NCBI GenBank assembly: GCA_037975125.1
Contig: CM075851.1
Span: 80,019,479 to 80,083,478, forward strand
Reading direction: 5' to 3'
DNA: 64,000 nucleotides
Origin: Latrodectus hesperus
Taxonomy: Eukaryota; Arthropoda; Arachnida; Araneae; Theridiidae
Part shown: piece by piece, positions 25,340 through 36,939 of the stretch
Layout: each line of letters starts with the position of its first letter
How positions within the stretch are numbered: position 1 is the first letter of the stretch
Program-made: the position numbers and the translations under genes
Notes under the pieces: model-generated
The model's input: only the letters and a program-made list of their open reading frames with translations
What the model was told of the DNA's origin: nothing
Databases searched by the model: none

Positions 25340-26660
25340 AAGAGACGAATTATTTCGATTTTATAAATTACTTCTGATATTACTTTATTGATTTTCCGTT
25401 TATATCTTAATGTCTAAGTTTCTGAATAAAAATACTCGTACATTTTCCCATTAATACTTATATAAGTAATATACGATTATATTTAAATTTCATAACCTTA
25501 AAAGTCATATGCTAGTTTTCTGTAAGCATCACAATTTTACACAAATAAGTTTAACATTAATGTGTTAAAAAAGAATATTTCATCTGTATTACCTTATCAG
25601 TATAAAGAAAGGTAAAGTTATTGAATACGTTTTTGGCTTCCAATTTCGAAGTCGCTAAACACATTTACGGTCACACGAGGTCAGCACCAGAATTAGTATC
25701 ATCCTCTTCATACCACATTATACCCACGGAAAGACGTTGAGTATGTGTGTGTGTGTGGTATCTAGAACTTTTAACATTCTCAGACTATGATATTCGGTTA
25801 AGTTAGGCTTAGAATGAAAAAATAAACGAAGCTCTGTTTAATGTTTACCTTATAGCATACGCTTCCAGGTGCCTGTTTATAACATTCAGAATCACCGCAT
25901 ACACATCATAGTTTTGAATTATAGGCAAGTGATTATGTTGTTACTTGATCTGGTGTTCTTCTGCCCAAATTTCAACATTAAAATACTGAAAGATTAAATC
26001 CTTGAAAAGTTTAACATATATGAATCTTTGCAACAAAATGGTCTTCTGTACACGCTAGTTATGAAACACCAGAACGAAACATTTTAAATCTAGCTCAGAT
26101 TCATTGTTCTGAATTTCGTTTTTGGCATTTAAATTTAGCAAATGAAGATAAACTTAGCCAATCGCTTTGTAATTCTGAACCACATTTAAGAGGCTACTAC
26201 GACATTTGAGCAAGCATTCTTGTTTCCAAACTTTCGTGGCACACAACTGAAAGACGCTTAATATTACGAATTCTAATGTAAATGTATCTTCTCAACATAT
26301 CTATCTTTGACTTACCGTGGTACTGAATTCACTTTCTTGACATGACATCACGATATTTCAAATTTTCCAACATAACATTTTAATTATATTCAAAGATTCC
26401 ATAAAAAAATTATAATATATTTACCATTTTACAGCCACATGATTTAAACCACATATTTTATGCAATATAGTTGTACATTAAGATCAAATTAAAACTTTAT
26501 ATTGGTGGGCAGTTTATACATAGTTAGGAAGGAAGTTTTTAAAAAGGTATCTGTTGAGAATTTTTCAACAAGATTGGTAAATTAATGGAAAACAAAATGT
26601 CAACTCTTATACTATTTTCCTATGTATTTGAATGCAGAATTAATAGATGGATAGAAGAAA
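25340..26660. other. Non-coding DNA
   Basis: A short GT repeat near 25745. Nothing else recognised. Confidence 0.6.
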
Positions 26661-26666
26661 ATAATG

Positions 26667-27557
26667 TACAGTAATTAAACTTGCAAGTGTACAAAAATAC
26701 AAGGCGACAACTTTATCCTATTGATCAAAAAATATTTTATTAAATTAAAAACATGGAATTTATTTTCAAAAAACTAACTTTATTTAAGTCATTTGTTACT
26801 TGGATACAACATATTTAAGTATTTAAAAATGGTCCCCTTGGGCATTGATACAGAGCCTCAAACGTCGCGTAAAATTTCCTGCAATGGCCCGCAGTTCATC
26901 AGGAGTTAATTTAGACCATTCCTTCATAAGAGTAACCTTTAGGCATTCCAAACTTCGATGTGGCTTAGAGTATACTCTTGATTGTAGAACTGATCAAACA
27001 CTATAGTCCATTGGGCTTAATTCAGGTGAATAGAGGGGCCACATTCCCACAGGTATGAAACCTGGAAGATTTGCTTGACACCAGTCTTGCTTTGCTTTTG
27101 CTCTATGAGAAGGGGCAGAATCTTGTTGAAGTGTCCAGATGGTATTTTTTAAATGTTTTTGGGCCCAAGGAAGTAAAACCGACAGTAAAATCTCATTGCA
27201 GTACATGGTTTTGTTCATTTTGACACCTTGATCTATGAAAACCAAAGGAGTTTTTCCAGATTCACACCAGACTTCCCAAACCATAACTGACTGGGGTTTT
27301 TGCTGACGTTCTAATCTTGTGGCAGTTCCAGGACGATCAAATGACCGGTAATGGTCATTTTATCAATCATAGGATTGTTCAATTGTGAAATCTTTTTCGT
27401 CCTTGAAGAGGAAATGCTTCCATGCGCCTTTGGTGGACTTTCGAAGGAGAGATCGACATCTTTGCAATCGTGTGCGCTTAATTTGCGTAGTTAGTTTCTG
27501 AACTTTTCGAAGTTTATATGGCTTAAGTCCAAGTTCTTTTTTTGCAATTTGTCTAAC
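26667..27557 (-). mobile_element. Mariner-type (DD37D) transposon, degenerate, 5' part missing
   Basis: On the minus strand, from 27557 down, the sequence reads as a mariner-family transposase: basic DNA-binding helices (KELGLKPYKLRKVQKLT), KHFLFKDEKDF with the first catalytic Asp, MVWEVWCESGKTPLVF, and TLQQDSAPSHRAK with the second Asp. YSPELSPMDYSV gives the third Asp, 37 residues after the second. The C-terminus is RRLRLCINAQGDHFK near 26820. At least two frame breaks and a stop separate these pieces. A possible terminal repeat starts after TA at 26667. The N-terminal end is cut exactly where the hAT-like element begins (27559). Not functional. Confidence 0.85.
26820..27557 (-). pseudogene. 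Mariner transposase pseudogene
   Basis: The longest uninterrupted part is 27284-26994. It holds the WTLQQD motif and the terminal PMDYS motif, with 37 residues between the two Asp residues, the DD37D spacing of maT-like relatives. Upstream, codons to about 27374 are in another frame after a stop. Downstream, the C-terminal segment KPHRSLECLKVTLMKEWSKL lies in a further frame. The N-terminal helix-turn-helix start is absent. Confidence 0.82.
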
Positions 27558-27558
27558 T

Positions 27559-28203
27559 CAGTGTTTCTCAACCTTTTAGTATTCACGGCCCAATTTTCAA
27601 TCATAATTTTCATCGCACCCCCTCCCCACCGCATACAATAAAATGTATACAATAATAATGTATTTTGAGTATTTTGGCGCTATACCCCTACACTCTACAA
27701 CCATAATTTTAAACTTTACAAATCCCCAAGAATACGAAAATTTATTGACATTTTGCAACACCGATCCTCAGCATTGAAAAAACAAGAATCCTATGCCTTT
27801 TTATTGCTCTTGCGTCTCGCCATGTCGGGCATTCCCAAGGTTTCGCGAGAAGTTTCGGTTTGTCTGGAATTTGTCTGGTCAGCTTAAAAGTTAAGTTAGA
27901 GAGCGTGCGCTGATGTGAACACATGTTTTCTCATAGGGAGAAGGAGAAAGTTCCATGACGCCAATTTCAATTCCAGACAATCTCATTCGAGTCGATCCTT
28001 CTATCGCTATTGAATCTATTCTGAATGTGTATGTTATATATATTTTCGTGTAATTGTGCAATTCACCGTATTAAATATTCACGGCAGCAGACTTATGCAG
28101 AATCATGGATAAATTTTTAAGGGGGCGTAAGCGAGCATTAGACGATATACAAGCATCAACAAGTACACAGACGAGCGTGGTTCCGAAAATATTTAAAACA
28201 TAA
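27559..28203 (+). mobile_element. 5' part of a hAT (Charlie-like) DNA transposon
   Basis: It begins with CAGTGTTTCTCAACCTTTTA, a typical hAT terminal repeat, preceded by a possible 8-bp target site (gtctaact, 27551-27558) that lies in the mariner coding region. About 540 bases later an ATG (28105) opens a 32-codon frame MDKFLRGRKRALDDIQASTS. This resembles the N-terminus of hAT/ZBED-type transposases and stops at 28203. No matching right end or second target copy was found, so the element is truncated. The order implies that hAT inserted into mariner. Confidence 0.65.
28105..28203 (+). pseudogene. N-terminal fragment of hAT transposase
   Basis: A 32-codon frame starting MDKFLRGRKRALDD, with a basic stretch and then a Ser/Thr-rich segment, ends at TAA. 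hAT transposases of this type begin with MDKF and a basic, low-complexity leader ahead of a BED zinc finger. Here no zinc finger follows, so only the leader survives or this is a deletion derivative. Confidence 0.5.
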
Positions 28204-28209
28204 AAGTTT

Positions 28210-29970
28210 GTGTATAAGATAAAATGTACATATCAGAACAATATATATGATTGTTTTGTGAAATATATTATTCATAAAAAATAGCCTATATAGTTTGTTA
28301 TTAATTCAAAACCGCTTCCATTTCTATGGGAATATAGTAGGGTTGTTATCATCTTGTGTCGGGGGTGTGGTATCGTCACCATTATAAGGGCGTTAACAGA
28401 GTACATATATTCGAGAGAAGTTGATATCCAAATTACGTATTCTAAATACTTAATCATCCCAATCAGATAGCAGATGACTGATTGAGTACCATGAAGTTAA
28501 GATCTTATCAATTATTTCTATTTCATAGTGATTAATTTAAGCTAGAAACTGTCTTCGATATTTCTCACACACAATTTTAAATCCCAAACTCAGAATAACT
28601 CTAAAATATACGGAATTGTAATTCAAATTATATACTCATAATAGTTGGAACACAGACAAACACCATTTTAAGTCTTTTATTAATAGATGAAACACAAATT
28701 TCACAAATGACATAATATCAGATGAAATAACGTAAAATAAATTAATCATGTAATGAAGATTGAAATTTATTAGGAAAAATTATAAAAAAACATAAATGAA
28801 AATTTTAAAATTGGTTTGAATCTTGCTTTTAGACGAAGCTGTACATTGTATCAGAATGGAGACGGTTGGAATTGACGAAAATAATGAGCTCTTCTAGTAA
28901 CCTATTTGAAGAGCTCATTGAAAACCAAGCAGTATTTGAAGAGCTCATTGAAAACCTAAGATAACTGACATTTGTAACATACCCACAAATAAAAATACAT
29001 ATAAATCAAAATCGAATTTGCATACAATGATGTATTTGATTATTGTATATTTTTTAAAATTAAGCTAGTATACATTTAATTACAGAATATTTTATGTAAT
29101 GTAGCAGAAAATCAAAATAAATGTATCATAATGCAAAAAAAAAAAAAAGAATGAATTTAATTTATTATGACTTCTTTATTGATTAATATTCATACATTTT
29201 TGCCGAGGAAATAGGTAAAAAATCTATATATTTTTAAAATAATTATTTTAAATTTAATCATTTTTAAAATATGTCAGAAATTAGAATAATCTACAGTTTT
29301 ATTAGCCTCTAAAATAGTATCAAATTTATAAATATGCATACATACGAAAATTGAAAGTTTAATTCATTTATCTATAAAATTAGAGACTTTTATATATATT
29401 TAAACTTAAAAACAAAAATTGAATCCGGAATTCGTATGAAATTGGATCAAGGAAAACTGATACGATTTCATACTTATCTTGAAAAAGAAAAGTTTCAATT
29501 TTTTCACAAGCATAGTAAATACGAGTCATATAAATCCTTTCGTTCTTATAAATTCTATGTATTAATCTTCAAAAATATCAAAATCCCGGGGAATTTTTTA
29601 TATTAAATATTTTCTTTGATTATTATCGTGAAAAATATCGAAACTGTCCTATTTATTTGCGATCAAAACAAAATTGCTTTATATATATCTTTGATAAAAC
29701 CATTAAATTGCACAAAGTTCTTATTTTCGATTTTGATTCCTTAATAACGAAGTATAATAGAATGATATGTTGCTTTTTATATTTTATTCACTTTTATTTA
29801 GTATTACAAACAACAAAATTCTGCTTCAAATGCTTATAGAGTTAATTCATTGAGACTTGGTAATAAAATATGTTTTCGTAAACATATTTATCTGATATAT
29901 TAAGAATTGTTAGAAACAAAACGATTAGTTTAGTAATAAAAGTGCTCAAAATATTAATAAGTATCTAAAG
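28210..29970. other. AT-rich non-coding DNA
   Basis: Only the 28.88-kb repeat cluster and a poly(A) run near 29136 stand out. Confidence 0.65.
28883..28956. repeat. Inverted repeat plus 24-bp tandem duplication
   Basis: AATGAGCTCTTC (28883-28894) pairs with GAAGAGCTCATT (28908-28919). The unit containing the second arm (28903-28926) is repeated at 28933-28956, 30 bases on. Confidence 0.9.
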
Positions 29971-29974
29971 AGTC

Positions 29975-30245
29975 GCGCTGACTTGTTTTGCTGGGGCATC
30001 GTTCTCATTATTAGAAGATAGTGAGTTCGAATCCCAACATAATTAAACATCTGTTATGTTTACTGAGAGCGGCTGGGGCATTTTAAATATGTCGTGGTGG
30101 CAATGTCCTCCAAGTGAAATGATACTTCTGGGGTGACAAGTAATATGGTGTCTTCAGCTCCATCCCTGTTTCTAAAATATGAAGATTCCCATCCAGCTAC
30201 TTCCACTAATTGGAAGAGACCAATCATTGGCTAGGTACCCGAAAT
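29975..30245 (+). mobile_element. tRNA-derived SINE (family D), single copy
   Basis: A tRNA-like start with cgctgacttgttttgctggg and B box gagttcgaatcccaac (30032-30047). A body unlike families A-C follows (gagagcggctggggcatttt, cttcagctccatccctg) and ends near tgctggtgcaacaacaa. A weak relative may lie at 52880-53090. Confidence 0.5.
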
Positions 30246-31030
30246 ATGCTGGTGCAACAACAATTTAATTAATAATTTTGCGACATAATTTTCTGCTTTA
30301 AGAAATTTCTGAATCTAAATATTTTGTAAGTTATAAAAATGGAAAATTTTAGCAGAAATATAAAAAAAAAAATTTGTATTGAATTAACTTGCACATAAAA
30401 ATATGAAGTTAGTGTTTATAGACTCGTGTGTGTGTGTGTGAAGAAACCGATAGTATTTTATGATGAGATGTCATGTGACCGGCAACATGGACAGAGCCAC
30501 GTGACCTCATCACGGTGACGCCAATAAGCCTCATCATAGTGCATTGAGTACTGAATGGATACCTATCGGTAACACACTACAAGAGCATATACAACATTTG
30601 TTTGTAAAGATGTAAAAGAAAGGTGAGGGTATTGAAAAATGATTTTTTTCCTACAATGCATCACTCACTAATTTTGTTATATTTAGTGAAACACGTTAAT
30701 TCAAAATTTCAGGAAATATTTTAATTATCTTATATTAAATCTTGCTTATTGTTATTGTTATGAAATATTTTATCTTAGAAAATTTTATCGTAACGTATCC
30801 TATATTCAATACTTCAAAATTTGATTCTTTAGTGTGCTTTTCTCGATGCGTGAATTTTGCGATTCCTCGGATTAAAAATCCTTAATTATCAAAAATATCA
30901 TTAATATAACTAATAGCTTATATTATAATATTGCATAATAAATATAGACCTTATTATGGAAATATAACGATATTTTAAAATGAAATAGTATTCATTAAAT
31001 GTAATTTAATTAATATTTAGTTTATAACTG

Positions 31031-31307
31031 TTGTTGTCGTGTGCCAGCTAGGCTGGCAATATGGGGTGCGCTGCTCCACTTTTTTCAACTGAACCATATT
31101 TTGGTGTGGAGTCCGACTTCTTCAGTACACACATGCTATAGGGACCTGTTTATAGGGTAGGCAACCATTCACACCTCATTCATACAAGGAGAGAACAAAG
31201 ACAGGATAGGTAGAGAGAAAAAGTACATCCATGCCCGAACCGGGATTCGAACCCAGGACCTCCCTATCCGTAGTCAAGGACTCTGACCATTAGACAGGAT
31301 GGGCGGC
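31031..31307 (-). mobile_element. tRNA-derived SINE (family B), full length with target duplication
   Basis: A 277-bp unit flanked by the 7-bp direct repeat ATAACTG (31024-31030 and 31308-31314). On the minus strand the first 75 bases fold like a tRNA: A-box-like TAATGGTCAGAG and B box GGTTCGAATCC (complement at 31243-31253), then the body and a tail ending in cgacaacaa. About 85% matches by eye to 59741-60022. These are RNA polymerase III promoters moved by LINE machinery. Confidence 0.9.
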
Positions 31308-31754
31308 ATAACTGCTGATATGATGATAATTTGATTCAATTTCATTCAAATTCAAACAATGAAAAATTTTAAAAAAGTAAATAGCTATTACACTGTTTCT
31401 CACCTCCTGTGGAAAAAACTGCTGTGAGCAACAAATAAACCAAACCCTACATTACTTACAGAGAACACTTTTTTAATCGCAGCAAATATTATAATACGAT
31501 AAGATATTTTACATAAAATGAAGGTAAGGTAAGTAAAATGTACAGACAATGTAGTTATGGGGATATTATTAGCACATTTCCTGCATTCATAAAATTTTAT
31601 GAAATCGGAGTAGTATTTGTATAAAAAAATTGATACAAATAAATTAAGATAAATTTTGTGTGCTGTGGAATATTAGTTTGTCCTTGAATTTGTTAACGTG
31701 CGATTTGATTAGTTACCATTTTTTGTAGAGATTAAATGATATTCTGGTGGGGTT

Positions 31755-31870
31755 TAAGGATTAGAGCATGCTTTTCATTTCAACAGTTCATGTGTTCGAA
31801 TTTTACCACAGACATGGATGCATTTTTAATTGTTTGATATTTTAAACTGCAGGTGCTTGTTAAAAGAACC
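31755..31870 (+). mobile_element. Family C SINE, plus orientation, degraded
   Basis: It reads ttaacagttcatgtgttcgaat-like B box (about 31785-31802), then gacatggatgc and a poorly kept body ending near aaaactgcaggtgc. This is the reverse orientation of the 40.7-kb copy. Confidence 0.45.
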
Positions 31871-32009
31871 CGTATTAAGGAAGGTACCATAGATTGACCG
31901 ATCAGTTAGCTATTTAGTTTAATATGAGTCCAGCTAGAATGTTATAGCTTCATAAGAATATTAAAATCAAACATTACACGTAGCCTGTGATTTGCTGGCG
32001 TAGTAATAA

Positions 32010-32245
32010 AATTACCTATTTCAGAGGAGAAGATTTTGGGTTCGATCCCAGTAAAACTAAAGACAGATATAATTAAAGACAGATATTGCAGTTTTACTTT
32101 TCACATGTACGTCTGTCTAGATGAATTGTTGAGATTGTTTTGGGTTTTCTTCCTTGTGGCATGCAAATATGGCCACTACCCATTAAAAAACTCTCTCAGA
32201 AGGAAAATATATGGAGTGGATGCTAAAGACAACAACAAAACCCAA
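32010..32245 (+). mobile_element. Family A SINE
   Basis: B box gggttcgatccc (32038-32049), then gacagatatt, gggttttcttccttgtggca, tggccactacccat, ctctcagaagga and tggatgctaaagac, in the same order as the 59-kb copy. The overlapping 81-codon open frame is a by-product. Confidence 0.65.
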
Positions 32246-32249
32246 AATA

Positions 32250-33580
32250 CAGCAAATGACAGAAAATTCGTACGTTCCTAAGAAAAAATAATTTTTTTGC
32301 TAAGGTAATTTTGGGAGAATTTAAAAAAAAACATACATAAATTAATTAAAAAGATAATAACTAAATTACATTATAATGAGTATATTTTTATTAAAATTTT
32401 CATTCAAGCATAATATTTATTCATCATAAGCAACAGTAAAATTAAACTGAGCAAACACCTTATTAAAATTAAAAAAATACTGATTCTTGGTCGAAAATAA
32501 TACTTATGTGAGTACTGGTATTCGGAATACTAGATAAATGCACAACCATTTGAAACCCGTTTTTTCTTTTACAGAAGCACCCACACATACACAAACAAAA
32601 AGAAATATTACAAAAGGGGAAAAAAACCTTTGATTTTATCCCCCAAAACTCAATGGTATAAAATTCTTTTGTAACAGAGAAATTTCTATAGTGTAATGAT
32701 GTGTTACTTAGCCACAAATTATTGGCATACGAACAAACTTCCTAACGTTTTTTATATTGAATATATTTAACCAGATCACTCTTGAATGGTAATTTCAATC
32801 ATCTGAATGATTTCAACATATACAATATTTCATCAAAGATTAGATTATTCTGATATGTTTCTAGTTACCCAGCTGTGTCTGCTGAAACTGTTAAGAACAG
32901 CTATCTGTCCCACCATGGGTCGATACTTGAGTTGGTATCCACATTTCCAGGCCACGCCATAGTGGGAATATATGCACTTTGCTGAACTTTTAACTTCTAG
33001 CATATTAATTTCCGGACACAAGGGTAATGCCTGTCTTCACCAAATTATCGCAATTCTTATTTCATAGAAGGAAGTTATTACCTAAAATGCTTATATTTAA
33101 ATCCATTCTTTTTTGCCATACAAACCCACTAAATCTATCCAACACCTCATAATTTGGAGGCATAATAATCTAGTGACGAATTGGCACCAAAGCTCAAAAT
33201 CTCGTACAAAACTTAAATGACATCAAAGGAGATGCACTGAACCTCAAGCAATGTTAAAAAAATTCATAAGACTTGTCAGCATGATTGCCTTTTACGATTT
33301 ATATGTCAAATTCCTTACTTTCCTTATAAAAGACTGCTTTTTTTTTAAACAAGCTACTTGTTATTTTACTAACCAAGAGAAGCGGAGAAAATTTTACAGC
33401 AATTTTTTAAAGCATTTCAGAATAATTTTTATCAAGTCTTAGTAAAGTATTTTCATTTATAATTGTAATATTTTTGCATTTTCAATTGTTTTTTTAATCT
33501 TGGACAAATATGATTGCTTATTTATAGAAGTTAAGCTTCTAAAAGTTTTTTTCTAATAACCGGATAATAAGATTTTCTTC
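32250..33580. other. Non-coding DNA
   Basis: A slightly GC-richer patch at 32880-33050 has no readable gene. Open frames here are chance. Confidence 0.55.
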
Positions 33581-33586
33581 TTTCAG

Positions 33587-33762
33587 AACTTCAAGGGGCA
33601 GAAATGATGGAAGCTTCATATAGTGGGGTACCCAATAGGCGTGCTATCGTGACCCTGAAAGTGGATGTGTCTTTGTCATTTATAAGTGGGAACCAAGCAG
33701 AAGTCTCACAGATTTGGCATGCTCCCTTAAACGTTCATTTTACACGTAGAAAATTGCAATGA
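33587..33762 (+). CDS. Candidate exon, unrecognised
   Basis: Seen: a strong acceptor (gattttcttctttcag) is followed by 57 open codons ending in TGA. The peptide starts LQGAEMMEASYSGVPNRRA and continues with TLKVDVSLSF and SQIWHAPLNV. The first half is richer in G+C than its surroundings and reads like coding sequence. The last 10 or so codons appear to run into a decayed tRNA-type SINE (about 33730-33850), so a true exon would probably end earlier, for example at gtggga near 33687. No domain is recognised. It could equally be a chance open frame in an old repeat. Confidence 0.3.
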
Positions 33763-33855
33763 CGACATATTTTACGAGCCTTAGCCAATATTAGTGAACA
33801 TAATGAGTCTTACGGTGAGTCGGGATTCGAACTTAGAGCCTATCGATGATAAAAA
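33731..33855 (-). mobile_element. Family C SINE, strongly degraded
   Basis: aacgttcattttacacg matches the tail motif and gagtcgggattcgaact (33819-33835) the B box complement of the family. The middle is barely recognisable. Confidence 0.4.
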
Positions 33856-34659
33856 CGACGCTGTAAATTTCTAAATGTTTAGCAAGATATTTTTCCATTT
33901 TTCTTATCTTTCTTACGATAGGAATAGCTAAACTCAGTCAAAGACCTCGAAACTTTCAACCAAACTAAAGTGACGAGAGGAACAAATTTGGCCCAAGTGA
34001 ACCTTTCAGATGCCTAGAAGCTTTTAGCAGAATTATCACCGGCTAGTTCAGGTATCGAAAATTTCATTCTGGGCATTAACAGCGGGGTTCCTCCCAATTT
34101 TGAACATCCTTTATTCACAGGAGAAATGTGTTATTTATGAACAAAAGTGCTAGTGTAATTTTAATGATATATAATTGAAAAGAAATCTTTGCAATCGAAA
34201 ATTAGATTTTCAAGTGATACTTTGATTAAATAATTTTTAATTAAGCATAGTAAGATTATTTCATTCCACAAAACCGAATACAAATGAAAAAATGAAAGAC
34301 TTTTATATTTACATTTTTTTATAAAAATTTTTAATTCACTATATAAATTTAATCAACTTATTTTATATGAATTTGACTACGAAATCTAAATGGAAAATTG
34401 GCAACTAAAAGGCTTAATCACATAAACCAGTACGAAATCTAACACAACAAATTTTCCAATAACTAGTAACATAAATCAATCATTTCAAAAAGTTTAATTA
34501 TCGTCCTGTGTAATGCGTAGAATAATATCAGAAGTTTACTCTCAGGAACAAAGCCAATATTCATATCTCCACGTTGTTCAGTCATAAAATTAATCTTGTA
34601 ACCAGATTGTGATTCAAAATTTCGATGACAATTAAATACGCGACGCCTATTACTTTACT

Positions 34660-34745
34660 CTTCGAAAGCGGCCATATTTGTTTCGGCCAAGCTGGGAACA
34701 AAATGGCGGCGAAATGCAAACGATTTTTCAATTCTATCATTTGTC
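34660..34745 (+). promoter_or_regulatory. Possible core promoter with YY1-like sites
   Basis: aagcggccatatttg and, 25 bases on, aacaaaatggcggcgaaatgc resemble two YY1-type sites (GCCAT and its complement ATGGC in GC-rich context). The second contains an ATG in good context that opens a 23-codon frame (MAAKCKRFF) to 34772. This composition is rare in the window. No downstream gene was identified. Confidence 0.3.
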
Positions 34746-34779
34746 ATCACCGTGCTACGAGATTCCTTTGTTAAATAAT

Positions 34780-36480
34780 TAATGTGAACAGCTAGGATTT
34801 GAATCCTAATCAATCCATTCTGTTAACGCTTTTGTGTTGTCTGGAGTGTAGTTTGATTTAACGCAATTTATTTCAAATTCAATAATGGATTATCTCCAAT
34901 TATCACAAAAAAGTGATTGAGTGGTTGAATTCTTTTCAATAAAAGTGCATGTTTAAAGTAAAGCGGTTTCATATTCAAGGTATAAAATTTAATGAAGAAA
35001 ATACATTGCTTAAGAGGATTAAACTAGTTTAAAGATAGTAAAATGTACACCTTTATGATAGAAATAAAACTAATTATATATTTAGTGTACACTGTATAAT
35101 ATTTAGTGAAACAGATAAGATTTCTTTATATAACTTTATATATATTTTACTGAATCATTCTGTAATATTAGCTATCATATAATATGCATTCTTATGTTTT
35201 TTTAAAGAACCGGATTTCCTTTTTTTCACATAATTATGCTACATTTCGATTACTGATTAGAAATTGTTAAAAACACACATGGTTTTACATACCGCAATTT
35301 GTAACCACATAAAATAGATGAAATTTATGGTGAAGTTTGCATTATTTTTAGCTATGTATCGTTACTTTGATTCACGGTTAAGGGACAAGGCTCACAGCTG
35401 AGTGGGTATTTATCTCTCTACTTTGTGTAGTAACATTTGGTTACATAAATACTTAATATGAATGGAATTTCTTAATTATGCTTCTTAAGATTGAGTACAA
35501 AAAATACCATTTAAATCAAGTTTTCAACCAATGAAAACTTTGGTGCACAAAATCATGTATGTAGTATCCTCATATAATTGTTTATCTGTTTATGGGGTCA
35601 AACATTAAGGCACATCTACTCTATAAAAAAAAAGAAGCAGCTGCTAAAACTATAGTAATTTTATGTATTATTATGTAATAGTCACTCTCTACTTTCACTG
35701 GTTGATTTTGGTATTTTACTGATAGTGTATGCTCTTGACTTAATTCACATGTTGAATAATGCGTAAAAGCATGGAAAATATATTGTCTTTTTCATGAGTT
35801 TTTAATATGCACTGATATTGAGCCCTTTCATATTAGCTCGGTTAAGATTTAGCTAGGAATATGCTTTGTCTCTGAAAATATCTTAGAAAAATTTCTCAGT
35901 ATCGTGCTTATTCAGAGAGAAATTTTGGTGTTTGGTAAATACAAAAATGCAAATACAATTCAAGTATTAAAACTAGCAAGAAATAAATATCCGAACACTA
36001 CTAATTTGAGATTTCGATACCAAAATTTTTGGTTGAACACAAATGTCATATTAAAATCATTTATGCTTTTAGATTTTTGACAATTCTTTCTCATAGATCG
36101 AAGTATAACTGTTTGTTTTAAAAAGTGCATGAATCCAGAATCTAAAGGAAAATTATTTTATTACACACTTTATCAAAATAGCAAAGATATTTTTTATTTG
36201 TCACTTCAAGACTGATTTTTTGCTTATAAAAATAATTAAACCAACAACTATGGTTTAAAATGGGTTTTGAGCTACTACAAAATTAATCTTCACGAAAACT
36301 ACGCTGCAATCGAACTCATAAACTTCTAAGCTAGATATCAAAGAACCGGTTACTATCTAGGCACAGAAACAGCAGGCAGTTATAAGTTGGTAACATCATT
36401 ATTTAAGTTTTATACAAATATCATCAATAAAAATAAGGTTTGCTTCATTTCATTTTCATGAAACTATTTGTGGGATTGTT
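34780..36480. other. AT-rich non-coding DNA
   Basis: Nothing recognised apart from a weak SINE-like trace near 36250-36330. Confidence 0.6.
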
Positions 36481-36524
36481 AGATTTGGTTTGGTTTGTTT
36501 GATTTGTATGTTAGATTTGGTTTG

Positions 36525-36660
36525 GTAATTTTTTGGCATGCAAGGGGCAATTAGGCCGAGACCTGCAGTTTAAAGTAGATTTTGAACCACAAAAAGCATC
36601 CAAGATGAGATTCGAACAGTTGGACAGAACGAACAATTGGACAGAAGTCAAGAATGCTAA
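36525..36660 (-). mobile_element. Family C SINE, degraded
   Basis: It matches the 23.3- and 40.7-kb copies in order: ttggcatgcaaggggcaatta, accgagacct-like segment, gattttgaaccac, then a damaged B box complement (gagattcgaacagt). A ttgg/tttg-rich stretch precedes it at 36485-36535. Confidence 0.6.
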
Positions 36661-36839
36661 CTTTTCCTTGGGTTGTTTGAAGAAAAATATTCATTCAGAT
36701 AATGTAATATGAACAAAATATTGTAAGAAAAAATAAAGCAAACAGAATAATAATTTTACTTAATAAAAATGACAATTAATGCTTTGCATTGTCATTTATG
36801 CTTGCATTAACTATCATTAATGCTTTGCATTAATTTTAT

Positions 36840-36935
36840 TTTCGTTAGGATTTCAGTTTAACACTTCATGGGTTCGGTTCCCATCTTGGATATTTGCAGT
36901 TATTTGAATTCCACATTTAAATGTAAATCCCTGCA
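36840..36935 (+). mobile_element. Family C SINE, plus orientation, degraded
   Basis: cttcatgggttcggttcccat (B box) is followed by cttggatatttgcagt, then gaattccacatttaaatg. This is the same order as the minus-strand copies read in reverse. Confidence 0.45.
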
Positions 36936-36939
36936 AATG

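Noticed and set aside
31230..31310. tRNA gene
   Set aside because: The A and B boxes are present, but the segment is the head of a 277-bp SINE with target duplications, so it is not a standalone tRNA. Other B-box matches (7.4, 23.4, 30.0, 32.0, 40.85 and 59.06 kb) are likewise SINE heads.
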